Source of the DNA: Hymenobacter armeniacus
GTDB taxonomy: Bacteria > Bacteroidota > Bacteroidia > Cytophagales > Hymenobacteraceae
DNA length: 64,000 bases
Direction: 5' to 3'
Assembly: GCF_014699055.1 (NCBI RefSeq)
Contig: NZ_JACXAC010000003.1
Location: 620,001 to 684,000, forward strand
Position numbers and translations under genes: made by a program. The notes under the pieces were generated by a model. The model saw only the letters and a program-made list of their open reading frames with translations. It was not told the DNA's origin and did not search any database. Positions within the stretch are counted from its first letter, which is position 1. Each line of letters opens with the position of its first letter. This document shows positions 1-7,461 of this stretch, piece by piece.

Positions 1-1
1 G

Positions 2-301
2 ATGTTCAACAAGCTGACCTACGTGCAGGACGCCGCCCGCACCTTCGAGCAGGCGGTGAGCCTGGACCCTCGCAACCCCGAAATCCGGTTTCTGCGTTTT
101 TCGGTCGAAAGCAACCTGCCGGCCTTTCTGGGCCTGAGCAAGCACATCGACGAAGACAAGGAAATGTTGCTCAACGCGGCCCTGAGCCACCCCAAATCGG
201 GGCTCGATGCCGAGGCCTTCCGCACGGTGCGTAGCTTCCTGGTGGACCGTGGCCACGTGAGCGACGAGCAGGCCCAACGCCTGAGCCGCGTGGCCGAGTA
301 A
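2..301 (+). CDS. C-terminal part of a TPR-like protein of unknown function (probably cut by window edge)
   Basis: The last 99 residues of a reading frame that is already open at the left edge. The ATG at base 2 may be internal, so the true start probably lies outside the window. Residues about 10-30 read as one tetratricopeptide-like helix pair (A-R-T-F-E-Q-A-V-S-L-D-P-R-N-P-E), followed by a helical, acidic region. No catalytic motif is visible. It ends in TAA just before a strong palindrome that may be its terminator. Function unknown; a small TPR scaffold protein is the most that can be said. Confidence 0.6.
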   Translation: MFNKLTYVQDAARTFEQAVSLDPRNPEIRFLRFSVESNLPAFLGLSKHIDEDKEMLLNAALSHPKSGLDAEAFRTVRSFLVDRGHVSDEQAQRLSRVAE

Positions 302-332
302 ACCTAAAACCGGTTTGCGCGGTTCTGACGTA

Positions 333-354
333 GTTTTTGGCGCCCGCCAAAAAC
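333..354. terminator. Perfect 10-bp-arm hairpin between the TPR gene and ispH
   Basis: GTTTTTGGCG and CGCCAAAAAC flank a CC centre, giving a perfect palindrome 30 nt after the upstream stop codon. The arms carry T- and A-runs, so it could terminate in either direction. It lacks a long trailing U-tract outside the stem, so the terminator role is likely but not certain. Confidence 0.5.
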
Positions 355-404
355 GTTTCCGGCGGTCACAACCTTAACCGTGGTTTCGCGGTTTGTCCTG
401 ACGT

Positions 405-1256
405 ATGCCCCACTTGCACCTCAGCGTCCGCATCGACCCTAACTCCGGCTTTTGCTTTGGCGTGATTTACGCCATTCAAATGGCCGAAGACCTGCTCGAC
501 GAGCAAGGCTACCTCTATTGCCTGGGCGACATCGTGCACAACGACGAGGAGGTGCAGCGCCTCGAAGCGCGCGGCCTGCGCATCATTTGCCACGAAAAGC
601 TGGCCGAGCTGCGCAACGAAGCCGTGCTCATCCGGGCCCACGGCGAGCCCCCGGCTACCTACCAGATGGCCATGGAAAACAACCTGACCCTGATTGACGC
701 CAGTTGCCCCGTGGTGCTCAAGCTCCAAAACCGCATCAAGGCGAGCTACGACCGCAAGGAGAAAATATTCATCTACGGCAAGCATGGCCACGCCGAAGTG
801 TTGGGCCTGCTGGGCCAGACCGGCGGCGACGCCGTGGTGTTTGAAAACCTCGACGAGCTGCTGCGCCACGAATTGCCTGAAAACATCACGCTCTACAGCC
901 AGACCACCAAAAGCACCAACAGCTTCTACAACATCAAGGGCGAACTGGAGGGCCGTGGCTACCAGGTGAATGCCAACGACACCATCTGCCGCCAGGTGAG
1001 CAACCGCGACAAGGACCTGCGGCGCTTCGCCGCGCAGTTCGACCAGATTGTGTTCGTGTCGGGCACCAAAAGCTCCAACGGCAAGGTGCTCTACCAAGTG
1101 TGCAAGGAAACCAATCCGCAAACCCATTTTATCTCGAACGTGGGCGAGATTCAGCCGGAGTGGTTTCAGCCGGGGCAGTCGGTGGGCATTTGCGGCGCCA
1201 CCAGCACGCCCATGTGGCTGATGGAGCAAGTGCGCGACCAGCTGCTGAGCCTATAG
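405..1256 (+). CDS. ispH: 4-hydroxy-3-methylbut-2-enyl diphosphate reductase
   Basis: IspH (LytB) performs the last step of the MEP pathway, reducing HMBPP to IPP and DMAPP with an iron-sulfur cluster in the cytoplasm. The 283-residue length fits the family. The three cluster cysteines are visible: Cys17 (NSGFCFGV), Cys101 (DASCPVV) and Cys195 (NDTICRQ). The substrate-binding motif GKHGHAE (125-131) and the C-terminal SSNG and GATSTP motifs are also present. The product feeds carotenoid and quinone synthesis, and the next gene encodes a carotenoid ketolase, so the pair is functionally consistent. The ATG at 405 gives the expected N-terminus. Confidence 0.97.
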   Translation: MPHLHLSVRIDPNSGFCFGVIYAIQMAEDLLDEQGYLYCLGDIVHNDEEVQRLEARGLRIICHEKLAELRNEAVLIRAHGEPPATYQMAMENNLTLIDASCPVVLKLQNRIKASYDRKEKIFIYGKHGHAEVLGLLGQTGGDAVVFENLDELLRHELPENITLYSQTTKSTNSFYNIKGELEGRGYQVNANDTICRQVSNRDKDLRRFAAQFDQIVFVSGTKSSNGKVLYQVCKETNPQTHFISNVGEIQPEWFQPGQSVGICGATSTPMWLMEQVRDQLLSL

Positions 1257-1336
1257 CGGTGGCTTGTTTGATTGTCGGAGTGGCGGGTTAAAACTGTTGA
1301 GCCCGCCGTTTGACTGTTTCGTTCGTAATTCGTCGC

Positions 1337-2089
1337 ATGGCCCTCGCCGCAACCACAGCCCATCCATCTACTATTCTGCCATCCAGCCGCCTCCGGGTGG
1401 CGCCGGAGCCGCTCGGCCTGAAAGGGGTTGCGGTGGCCGCGACGGTAGGTGCAAGCTGGGCCGCGTTGCTGAGCTTTTTGCTGGCGTGGTACCAGCCCAA
1501 CTGGTATAGCCCGGCGCCGTACCTGCTGGTGCTGCTCCAAACGCACCTCTATACGGGCCTGTTCATCACCGCGCACGATGCCATGCACGGCCTGGTGAGC
1601 CCCAACAAACGGCTTAATAATGCCATCGGCACCCTGGCGGCCGGGCTGTTTGCCTACAACTGGTTTCCGGGCCAGCTGCCCAAGCACCACGCCCACCACC
1701 GCCACGTGGGCACGCAGGATGACCCCGATTTTCACAATGGCCGCCACCCCGGCTTCCTGCCCTGGTTCCTGCGCTTCGCTTGGAACTACGTGACCTGGTG
1801 GCAAGTGCTGCTGATGGCCGCCACCTACAACGTGCTCAAGCTATTTTTCCCGCAGGCCAACGTCATTGCGTTCTGGATGGTGCCGGCCATTCTGGCCACG
1901 TTCCAGCTCTTTTTCTTTGGCACCTATCTGCCGCACCGCGGCGAGCACGCACCCGACAACCCGCACAAGTCGCGCAGCCAGTTTCGGCACCACCTGTGGG
2001 CCTTTGTGAGCTGCTACTTCTTCGGGTATCACTATGAGCACCACGACCAGCCCTATCTGCCCTGGTGGCGGCTGTGGAAGTCGAAATAG
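1337..2089 (+). CDS. crtW: Beta-carotene ketolase of the CrtW / fatty-acid desaturase superfamily
   Basis: A 250-residue integral-membrane di-iron oxygenase. The histidine boxes are intact: HDAMH (80-84), KHHAHHRH (116-123) and HYEHH (232-236). FFGTYLPHR (about 193-201) and the end PWWRLW are hallmarks of bacterial CrtW ketolases, which add a 4-keto group to beta-ionone rings to give echinenone, canthaxanthin or astaxanthin-type pigments. I chose the ATG at 1337; an in-frame GTG-type extension to 1310 exists but adds no family residues. No other carotenoid gene lies in the window. A hydroxylase of the same superfamily is the alternative, but the TYLPHR signature favours ketolase. Confidence 0.88.
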   Translation: MALAATTAHPSTILPSSRLRVAPEPLGLKGVAVAATVGASWAALLSFLLAWYQPNWYSPAPYLLVLLQTHLYTGLFITAHDAMHGLVSPNKRLNNAIGTLAAGLFAYNWFPGQLPKHHAHHRHVGTQDDPDFHNGRHPGFLPWFLRFAWNYVTWWQVLLMAATYNVLKLFFPQANVIAFWMVPAILATFQLFFFGTYLPHRGEHAPDNPHKSRSQFRHHLWAFVSCYFFGYHYEHHDQPYLPWWRLWKSK

Positions 2090-2090
2090 C

Positions 2091-2283
2091 CTGAACCACG
2101 GATTCGACGGAATTTTCGGATAGGTCAGATTTTGTGGACGGCACCAAGTAGAAGCGGCTTGCACCACGGGAAAAACAAGAAAGGCCGCCCAATGGGGCGG
2201 CCTTTTGCATCGTATGCGGCTGGTTTCCAAAAGCGTCCACAAAATCCGACTCATCCGAAAAATCCGTCGAATCCGTGGTCCAG
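2091..2283. repeat. Long intergenic inverted repeat (about 50-nt arms) between crtW and the HMA gene
   Basis: The left arm (2091-2140) and right arm (2234-2283) are near-exact reverse complements with only a few mismatches; key words are CCACGGATTCGACGG and TTTTGTGGACG. The pair spans the whole gap between two convergent genes and ends 1-2 nt from both stop codons. A GC-rich terminator hairpin lies inside. It is one of about eleven such elements in the window and shares no arm sequence with the others. Confidence 0.85.
2179..2206. terminator. Terminator hairpin inside the convergent intergenic repeat
   Basis: A stem of AAGGCCGCCC against GGGCGGCCTT with a 3-4 nt loop, flanked by A and T runs. 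It lies between crtW (plus) and the HMA gene (minus), so it can serve both. Confidence 0.75.
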
Positions 2284-2284
2284 A

Positions 2285-2656
2285 TTAATGCACCGCGTTG
2301 GTTTTCTTGCAGCAGTCGGGCAGGCGGCTGTAGGCGCGGGCGTCGGCGGTAAGCTGGTCGGCGTCGTAGCCGGTTTTTTGCACGGCAGTGCGCAGCGCGT
2401 CGGGCGTGGTTTTGTCGGCTTTGTAGGTCACGGTGAGCACCTTGGTGGGCACGTCGAGCGTGGCCGACTGCACGCCTTTTTCATAAGCCAGGCTTTTCTC
2501 AAGGCGGGCTTTGCACATGTCGCACACGGCCGATGTTTTAAACTGCACGGTGGCCATGCCGGCCGGTTTGGCCGAGGCAGCGGGAGTGGTTTGGGCGTGG
2601 GCGCTGGGCGAGGAACTCAATAGCGCAAGCAGCGGCAGCAGGAGAAAGAATTTCAT
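2285..2656 (-). CDS. Secreted heavy-metal-associated (HMA) domain protein
   Basis: A 123-residue protein with a signal peptide (residues 1-21, ending AHA) and one HMA fold. The metal-binding CDMC motif is at Cys45/Cys48. HMA domains bind soft metals, chiefly Cu(I), through the CxxC pair and pass them on. A second thiol pair, DCC, sits near the C-terminus. It is the last gene of an apparent three-gene minus-strand operon, 78 nt after a TonB-dependent receptor. I chose the ATG at 2656 because it starts the signal peptide; an upstream in-frame ATG at 2698 would bury it. A periplasmic metal carrier is the likely role; the metal is inferred. Confidence 0.85.
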   Translation of the reverse strand: MKFFLLLPLLALLSSSPSAHAQTTPAASAKPAGMATVQFKTSAVCDMCKARLEKSLAYEKGVQSATLDVPTKVLTVTYKADKTTPDALRTAVQKTGYDADQLTADARAYSRLPDCCKKTNAVH

Positions 2657-2734
2657 ACGTCGAAAATTGAAAAAGCGTGGGTGAGGCAGCCATAACAAAA
2701 TTGCTGCCGAAAAAATTAGCGAAAACCGGCGCTA

Positions 2735-5110
2735 CTACTCAATGCGGTAGCGCAGGCCCAGGTAGGTGAGGCGGCCATATACCGGCCCCCACGACATAGC
2801 TGCGTCGAAGGTGGGCCCGAAGGGATTGGCGGCGCTTTCGATGGGGTTGGTCTGGCGGTAGTTGGTCAGGTTTTCCACGCCCGCGTACACGTCGAGGCGC
2901 TTGAAGCCGCGGGTGAGCTGGGCATTGAGCAGGGCGTAGCGCGGCGAGGTTTCGGGCGTATACTCTTGGCCCGTGCCGTGCACGTGGGTGCTGCTGATGT
3001 GCGCCAGCGGCCGCTGGCCAAACCATTGCACCGTGAAATCGCCCCGCCACTTGTCGAAAGCGCTGGCGTAGCCCAGGTTGAGGAAGCCGCGGCGCTTGGG
3101 CGTGAGGGGCTTGGGCAGCAGCACGCCGTCGTAGGTGGTGCGCACGTCGAGGTACTTGTAGGCCCCCTTCACTTGCAGGCCTTTCACGGGCTCTACCTGC
3201 AGCTCGCCCTGCAGGCTGCGGGCGAAGGAGCGCCCGCCGGCTCCCAGGTTGTCGATGAAAACGTAGCGCGCGGCCGTATACATGTCGGCCACTACTTGGT
3301 TATCGAACTCGGTGTGGTAATAGTCGACCACGAACGTGGCCGGCCGGCCCAGCACCGTGAAGTACTGCGTGGCGCTGCCGCCCACGTTCCAGGCCCGCTC
3401 GGGCCGCAGGTTGGGGCTGATGTTGAATTCGCGGGCGCTCACGAGCAGGGAGGCGTTGTCGGCAATGGGGTTGGCCACGCGGAAGCCGCGGCCGGCAGCC
3501 AGGCGCAGCACGGTATTCTTGGCCACGTCGTACTTCACGTTGAGGCGGGGCGTCACCTGCCAGCCGTACAGATTGTGGCGGTCGGCCCGCAGGCCGGCCA
3601 CCAGGGTCAGGTTGCGGCTGTTTTGGTAGGTGTACTCGGCGAAGGCGCCGGGCACCAGCTCGCGCCGGGTGAAATTCTCCTGCGGGCCTTCAAACAGATA
3701 GGTGCGGCCCGAGGTAAGGCGCTCCTTGTAGTCGTCGTATAAAAAGCTGAGGCCGGCCCGGTATACGTGCGCGGTGTTGCCAATCACGCTCTGAAACAGC
3801 AACGTGCCCAGGCCCGTGCGCTGCGTGCCGTCGTAGTCGCGCATGGAACGGTTGGTGGTGGCCGTGGGCGGCAGGTTGGGCTCGAAGGTGTAGGTATCGT
3901 AGCCGTAGGAGTACCGCGAAGTGAAGTCGTGGCTGGTGCCGCTCAGCAGCAGGCCCAGGCTTTGGAAGGGGCGGCTGGGCCAGGTGTAGGAAGTTTTGGC
4001 GTAGCCCGTGTAGCGGGTGGTGGCTTGCGTAGTGCCGTAGTTGGCCAGGAATGCCGCCTCGTCGGTGTCGCGGAAGCTCATTTGGCCGCCTTGCCGGGTT
4101 TCGCGCAGGGCGCCCAGGCCCACTTCGCTCACCACGCCGTGGCCTGACTGGTACTTCCACTTATTAAAGGCGTTGAACTGCGTAGCCAGCGGCAAATCCA
4201 GAAAGCCGTCTTTGTTGCGGTCCACGCGGTTGCCGAGGTGGTCGGAGTGCAGCAGCAGCACCGTGCTCCATTTGGGGTTGATGCGGGCCGAGGTGTTCAG
4301 GTTGAGGTCAAACTTGCCCAGGTCGTTGACATAGGCGTTGAACAAAAGCTGGTCGGTTTTCTCGGGCTCCTTCAGCTTCACGTTCACCTGCCCCGAAATG
4401 GCTTCGTAGCCATTCACCACCGAGCCCGTGCCCTTGATGATTTCAATGTTGTCAATCCACGGCCCGGCCAGGTAGCCCAGCCGGTAGGGCGCGGCCAGGC
4501 CCCGCAGCGCGGGCTGGTTGTCCACGGTCAGCAGCGAGTAGCTGCCGTCGAGCCCCAGTAGCTGAATCTGCTTGGCGCCCGACACGGCATCCGACGTCGT
4601 GACCTCCACCGAGGCGTTGGTTTCGAAGCTCTCGGCCAGGTTGCAGCAGGCCGACTTGGTCAGGTCGCGGCTCGAAATGACTTGCACGTTGGCCGGCGTC
4701 AGGGCCGAGTAGGAGGGGCCGCGCGCGGTCACGGTCACCTCGCTCAGCTCCTGGCCGGGGCGCAGGGCCACCCGCAGGTAGGGCGCGCCGGTAGCGGCCA
4801 CGGCCACGGTGTCGGCGCGGTAGCCCAGGGCTTGCACCACCAGCCGCGACGCGGCCCGGGCAGGCCGGGTTATGGAGAATCGGCCGGACCCATCGGAGCT
4901 GGCCGTAACCACCGGGTCGGAAGCCTCGGGGGCATCGAAGAGCCAGCGCAGCACGGCGCCGGGCAGGGGAGTGGCTTTGCCGGCTTCGGTTATTTCGCCG
5001 CGCACCGGCGCAATGGCAGCCGACTGGGCCCGCGCCCGTTGCGGCTGCAGGGCAATGATGCCCGCGAAAAAAACGAAAAGCAGCGGGTAAGCCCCGCGAA
5101 TGGGTTTCAT
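2735..5110 (-). CDS. TonB-dependent outer-membrane receptor, probably metal-related
   Basis: A 791-residue TonB-dependent receptor. It has a signal peptide (1-29, ending ARAQ), a carboxypeptidase-regulatory-like beta-sandwich (about 32-118), a plug domain (about 120-250) and a 22-strand-type beta-barrel ending in YLGLRYRIE. The plug contains an unusual vicinal pair, Cys155-Cys156, in SACCNL, a motif I associate with receptors next to HMA proteins in Bacteroidota. It lies between an HYC_CC_PP-like gene and an HMA gene on one strand (gaps 99 and 78 nt), suggesting uptake of a metal or metal complex powered by TonB-ExbBD. The substrate is not identifiable from sequence. Confidence 0.9.
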   Translation of the reverse strand: MKPIRGAYPLLFVFFAGIIALQPQRARAQSAAIAPVRGEITEAGKATPLPGAVLRWLFDAPEASDPVVTASSDGSGRFSITRPARAASRLVVQALGYRADTVAVAATGAPYLRVALRPGQELSEVTVTARGPSYSALTPANVQVISSRDLTKSACCNLAESFETNASVEVTTSDAVSGAKQIQLLGLDGSYSLLTVDNQPALRGLAAPYRLGYLAGPWIDNIEIIKGTGSVVNGYEAISGQVNVKLKEPEKTDQLLFNAYVNDLGKFDLNLNTSARINPKWSTVLLLHSDHLGNRVDRNKDGFLDLPLATQFNAFNKWKYQSGHGVVSEVGLGALRETRQGGQMSFRDTDEAAFLANYGTTQATTRYTGYAKTSYTWPSRPFQSLGLLLSGTSHDFTSRYSYGYDTYTFEPNLPPTATTNRSMRDYDGTQRTGLGTLLFQSVIGNTAHVYRAGLSFLYDDYKERLTSGRTYLFEGPQENFTRRELVPGAFAEYTYQNSRNLTLVAGLRADRHNLYGWQVTPRLNVKYDVAKNTVLRLAAGRGFRVANPIADNASLLVSAREFNISPNLRPERAWNVGGSATQYFTVLGRPATFVVDYYHTEFDNQVVADMYTAARYVFIDNLGAGGRSFARSLQGELQVEPVKGLQVKGAYKYLDVRTTYDGVLLPKPLTPKRRGFLNLGYASAFDKWRGDFTVQWFGQRPLAHISSTHVHGTGQEYTPETSPRYALLNAQLTRGFKRLDVYAGVENLTNYRQTNPIESAANPFGPTFDAAMSWGPVYGRLTYLGLRYRIE

Positions 5111-5209
5111 AAGTTCTGTAAGTTAAGGCATTCTGAAATATCGAGGCCATTGCCCCGAGCACACCCGTGCCCACCGCCGAAGCAGCCGCGCACGGTCGTT
5201 TCAGAATTC

Positions 5210-5647
5210 CTAAACCACCAGCTTACAAACGAAAGTCAGCAGCGCGCGCCCGGCCTTGGGCGGGGGCGAAGCATCGGCAGCAAACCACCGAGTCGCGCTG
5301 CTGGCAATGCCCATGGGGGCACGTGCCAACGGCTGAAACCGCTCCGGCAGTACTGCCGTGAGCAGCGGCGCGGGCACCAAAATTTTAGCCGCCAGCTCGT
5401 GGGCGGGCGACGAGAGCTTGTGCAGCTGCTTGCTGAAATCGCAGCAGTTATCCTTGGCCTCGGGCTTGGTGGGAGCTGTTTCGCCGGTGCAGCCGCGCAG
5501 CTCGGCGGGGCTGGCCACCGACACAGCCACGGTGCTCTGCCCGCTCATGCGGCACGTCAGGCGCTGCACCGTGAGGCCCACCGACGCGACGAGCACCAAT
5601 GCCGCGAGCACTAAGCAGGATAAGCGACGAATGCGGGAGTGTTGCAC
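5210..5647 (-). CDS. Small membrane-anchored cysteine-rich protein, HYC_CC_PP-like
   Basis: About 145 residues: an N-terminal hydrophobic segment (roughly residues 8-27), then LTC, a GC pair region, CC in NCCDF, and a C-terminal PPP followed by a short hydrophobic tail with one Cys. This order resembles the uncharacterised HYC_CC_PP family of Bacteroidota, with HYC replaced by LTC. The frame is open up to an ATG at 5689, but a TACCTTTG promoter box lies at 5660-5653, so translation probably starts at GTG 5647 (or 5653). It is the first gene of an operon with a TonB-dependent receptor and an HMA protein. Function unknown; thiol-based metal handling is an inference. Confidence 0.6.
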   Translation of the reverse strand: MQHSRIRRLSCLVLAALVLVASVGLTVQRLTCRMSGQSTVAVSVASPAELRGCTGETAPTKPEAKDNCCDFSKQLHKLSSPAHELAAKILVPAPLLTAVLPERFQPLARAPMGIASSATRWFAADASPPPKAGRALLTFVCKLVV

Positions 5648-5652
5648 GGCCA

Positions 5653-5660
5653 CAAAGGTA
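5653..5660 (-). promoter_or_regulatory. Candidate -7 box (TACCTTTG) for the metal operon
   Basis: An exact match to the Bacteroidota -7 consensus TAnnTTTG on the minus strand, immediately before the proposed GTG start at 5647. No TTG is found at the usual 19-23 nt upstream spacing, so the -33 element is weak. It argues against the longer N-terminus starting at 5689. Confidence 0.55.
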
Positions 5661-5689
5661 CAATAACGGCTTCGGAGAAGAGCGTACAC

Positions 5690-5956
5690 AACCTCGGCGC
5701 CGTGCGTTCAAGATTCCTGCCTCAGTCCCAAGGGTAACAGCGCCTAGCCTGCGCGCCTGGCCTGCAGGCTGGTTTTACTGCCTAGACTTCATGCTGCATT
5801 CCATGCCGGTACCACTACTTGTCCCGGCTTACCATCAGGAAATGCAGTGCTGACATTTTGTCCACGGCTTCGAAAGCTGCGTTAGCTATTGCAGACGGTT
5901 TTCTGATAAGTGGTGCAAAAGAGCAGTTTTTGACCTTTCAGGGCTGTTTTGCATCT
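5690..5956. other. Intergenic region upstream of the metal operon and dcw cluster
   Basis: About 270 nt between divergent transcription units. I see no credible gene, repeat or RNA motif here. The stretch becomes AT-richer toward the MraZ boxes that begin at 5957. Confidence 0.4.
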
Positions 5957-5980
5957 GTGGTAGAAAGTGGTAAAAGGTGG
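5957..5980 (+). promoter_or_regulatory. Probable MraZ operator: three GTGG boxes at exact 10-bp spacing
   Basis: GTGG occurs at 5957-5960, 5967-5970 and 5977-5980, a perfect 10-bp helical repeat just before mraZ and directly abutting the -33 TTG. MraZ is known to bind arrays of short G-rich direct repeats (TGGGN in E. coli, AAAGTG-type in mollicutes) upstream of its own gene, with about 10-bp periodicity. The placement predicts autoregulation of the cluster by the first gene product. Confidence 0.75.
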
Positions 5981-6010
5981 TTGAATTCTGCTTGGCTTCC
6001 CGTACATTTG
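5981..6010 (+). promoter_or_regulatory. Main dcw promoter, TTG-N19-TACATTTG
   Basis: TTG at 5981-5983 and TACATTTG at 6003-6010 with a 19-nt spacer match the Bacteroidota sigma-A consensus (TTG, 17-23 nt, TAnnTTTG) exactly. The predicted start of transcription is near 6017, about 30 nt before the mraZ ATG at 6048. The -33 box touches the third GTGG box. Confidence 0.8.
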
Positions 6011-6047
6011 CCCGTGTCGCCTTTTTGCCTTCCTGGCGTCCCTGCCC

Positions 6048-6521
6048 ATGAACCTGTTGTCCGGCGAATACGAATGCAAGCTCGACCCGAAGGGGCGGCT
6101 TGTGTTGCCGGCCAAGGTGAAAGGCAACCTCCCCGAGCAGTCCGGCAATCAGCTGGTGCTGGTGCGCGGGTTTGAGCCCTGCCTGGTGCTGTACCCGCGG
6201 GCCGCTTGGCGCGTCATCCACGAAAAGGTGATGGCCCTCGACGAATTCAACGAAGAGTACCGGCAGTTTCAGCGCAACTTTTTCCGGGGCATGACGGAAG
6301 TGGAACTTGACTCCATCAGCCGGTTTACGCTGCCACGCAGCATGTTGCGCTACGCCGGCATTGAGAAGGAAGCCATAATTGTCGGCCTGGGAAACCGTTG
6401 TGAAATTTGGGACCCCACCCGCTACGACGAGTTTCTCATCAAAGACCAGCAAAGCTTTAGCAAATTGGCGCAGAAGTTTTTATCCGTTGAAACGCCGCCG
6501 CAGAGCGGCCCCACCGCATGA
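6048..6521 (+). CDS. mraZ: Transcriptional regulator MraZ
   Basis: A 157-residue protein with two SpoVT/AbrB-like swapped-hairpin repeats. The paired DxxxR signatures are visible: Asp13-Arg17 (DPKGR) and Asp88-Arg92 (DSISR). MraZ forms ring oligomers and represses the division and cell-wall cluster it heads; the GTGG array directly upstream fits self-binding. Its TGA overlaps the rsmH ATG by four bases, so the two are translationally coupled. Length and gene position are standard. Confidence 0.97.
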   Translation: MNLLSGEYECKLDPKGRLVLPAKVKGNLPEQSGNQLVLVRGFEPCLVLYPRAAWRVIHEKVMALDEFNEEYRQFQRNFFRGMTEVELDSISRFTLPRSMLRYAGIEKEAIIVGLGNRCEIWDPTRYDEFLIKDQQSFSKLAQKFLSVETPPQSGPTA

Positions 6522-7441
6522 GCGACTACGCCAACGACAGTGCTTACCACCGCCCCGTGATGCTGGCCCAGTGCCTGGCCGGCCTCGACCTGCGGCCCGA
6601 CGGCCGCTACGTGGACGTGACGTTTGGTGGGGGAGGGCACTCGGCCCGCATCCTCGAAAAGCTCAGCACCGGCCACCTCTACAGCTTCGACCAGGATTCC
6701 GATGCGGAAGCCGAGGCACAGAAGCTGGCGCGGCCCCAATTTACATTTGTAAAGTCGAACTTTCGGCATTTATATGCTGAGCTTGAGGCCATTGACGCGC
6801 TGCCAGTAGATGGCCTCCTTGCCGACCTGGGAGTGAGCTCGCACCAGTTCGATACGCCGGAGCGAGGGTTTTCGACCCGCTTTGACGGCCCGCTTGACAT
6901 GCGCATGGACCCCGACGGTCCCCTGACCGCCGCCGACATTCTGAACGACTATAAGGAAGCCGACCTGCACCGCATCTTCGGCATGTACGGGGAAGTGACC
7001 AACGCCCGCACGCTGGCCCAGACCGTGGGCGCGGCCCGCCGCGGCCGCCGCCTCGAAACCATTGCCGAGCTCAAGCAGGCCATTCTGCCGTGCACGCCCC
7101 GCGGCAAGGAGAACAAGTACCTGGCCCAGGTTTTCCAGGCCTTGCGCATTGAAGTGAACCAGGAAATGCAGGCGCTGCAGGAAATGCTGCTGCAAACCGC
7201 CGACGTGCTGCGGCCCGGCGGCCGGTTGGTAGTGTTGAGCTACCATTCTCTGGAAGACCGGCTGGTGAAAAATTTTATCGCCAAGGGCAAGTTTTTTGGC
7301 GAGGTCGAAAAAGACTTCTTTGGCAATGAAAGCAAGCCGTTTGAGGCGCTGAACCGCAAGCCCGAAGAGGCCGACCCGGACGAAGTGGCGCTGAACAGCC
7401 GCGCCAGAAGTGCTAAATTGCGGGTTGCCGTGAAACTATAA
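6518..7441 (+). CDS. rsmH: 16S rRNA (cytosine(1402)-N(4))-methyltransferase
   Basis: RsmH (MraW) transfers a methyl group from SAM to N4 of C1402 in 16S rRNA. The 307-residue protein has the SAM-binding GGGGHS (37-42), DLGVSSHQFD (from 103), and the conserved LSYHSLEDRLVK near residue 240. It overlaps mraZ by ATGA. A patch around 6738-6780 is AT-rich, uses TTA, ACA and GTA codons, and contains a TACATTTG that could be an internal promoter box. The protein itself is unremarkable. Confidence 0.97.
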   Translation: MSDYANDSAYHRPVMLAQCLAGLDLRPDGRYVDVTFGGGGHSARILEKLSTGHLYSFDQDSDAEAEAQKLARPQFTFVKSNFRHLYAELEAIDALPVDGLLADLGVSSHQFDTPERGFSTRFDGPLDMRMDPDGPLTAADILNDYKEADLHRIFGMYGEVTNARTLAQTVGAARRGRRLETIAELKQAILPCTPRGKENKYLAQVFQALRIEVNQEMQALQEMLLQTADVLRPGGRLVVLSYHSLEDRLVKNFIAKGKFFGEVEKDFFGNESKPFEALNRKPEEADPDEVALNSRARSAKLRVAVKL

Positions 7442-7461
7442 ACACCCTTTCCGCCCAGACC

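Noticed and set aside
5111..5209. Possible cobalamin or other riboswitch before the TonB receptor
   Set aside because: The gap is 99 nt and shows no B12-box or other conserved riboswitch core that I could recognise.
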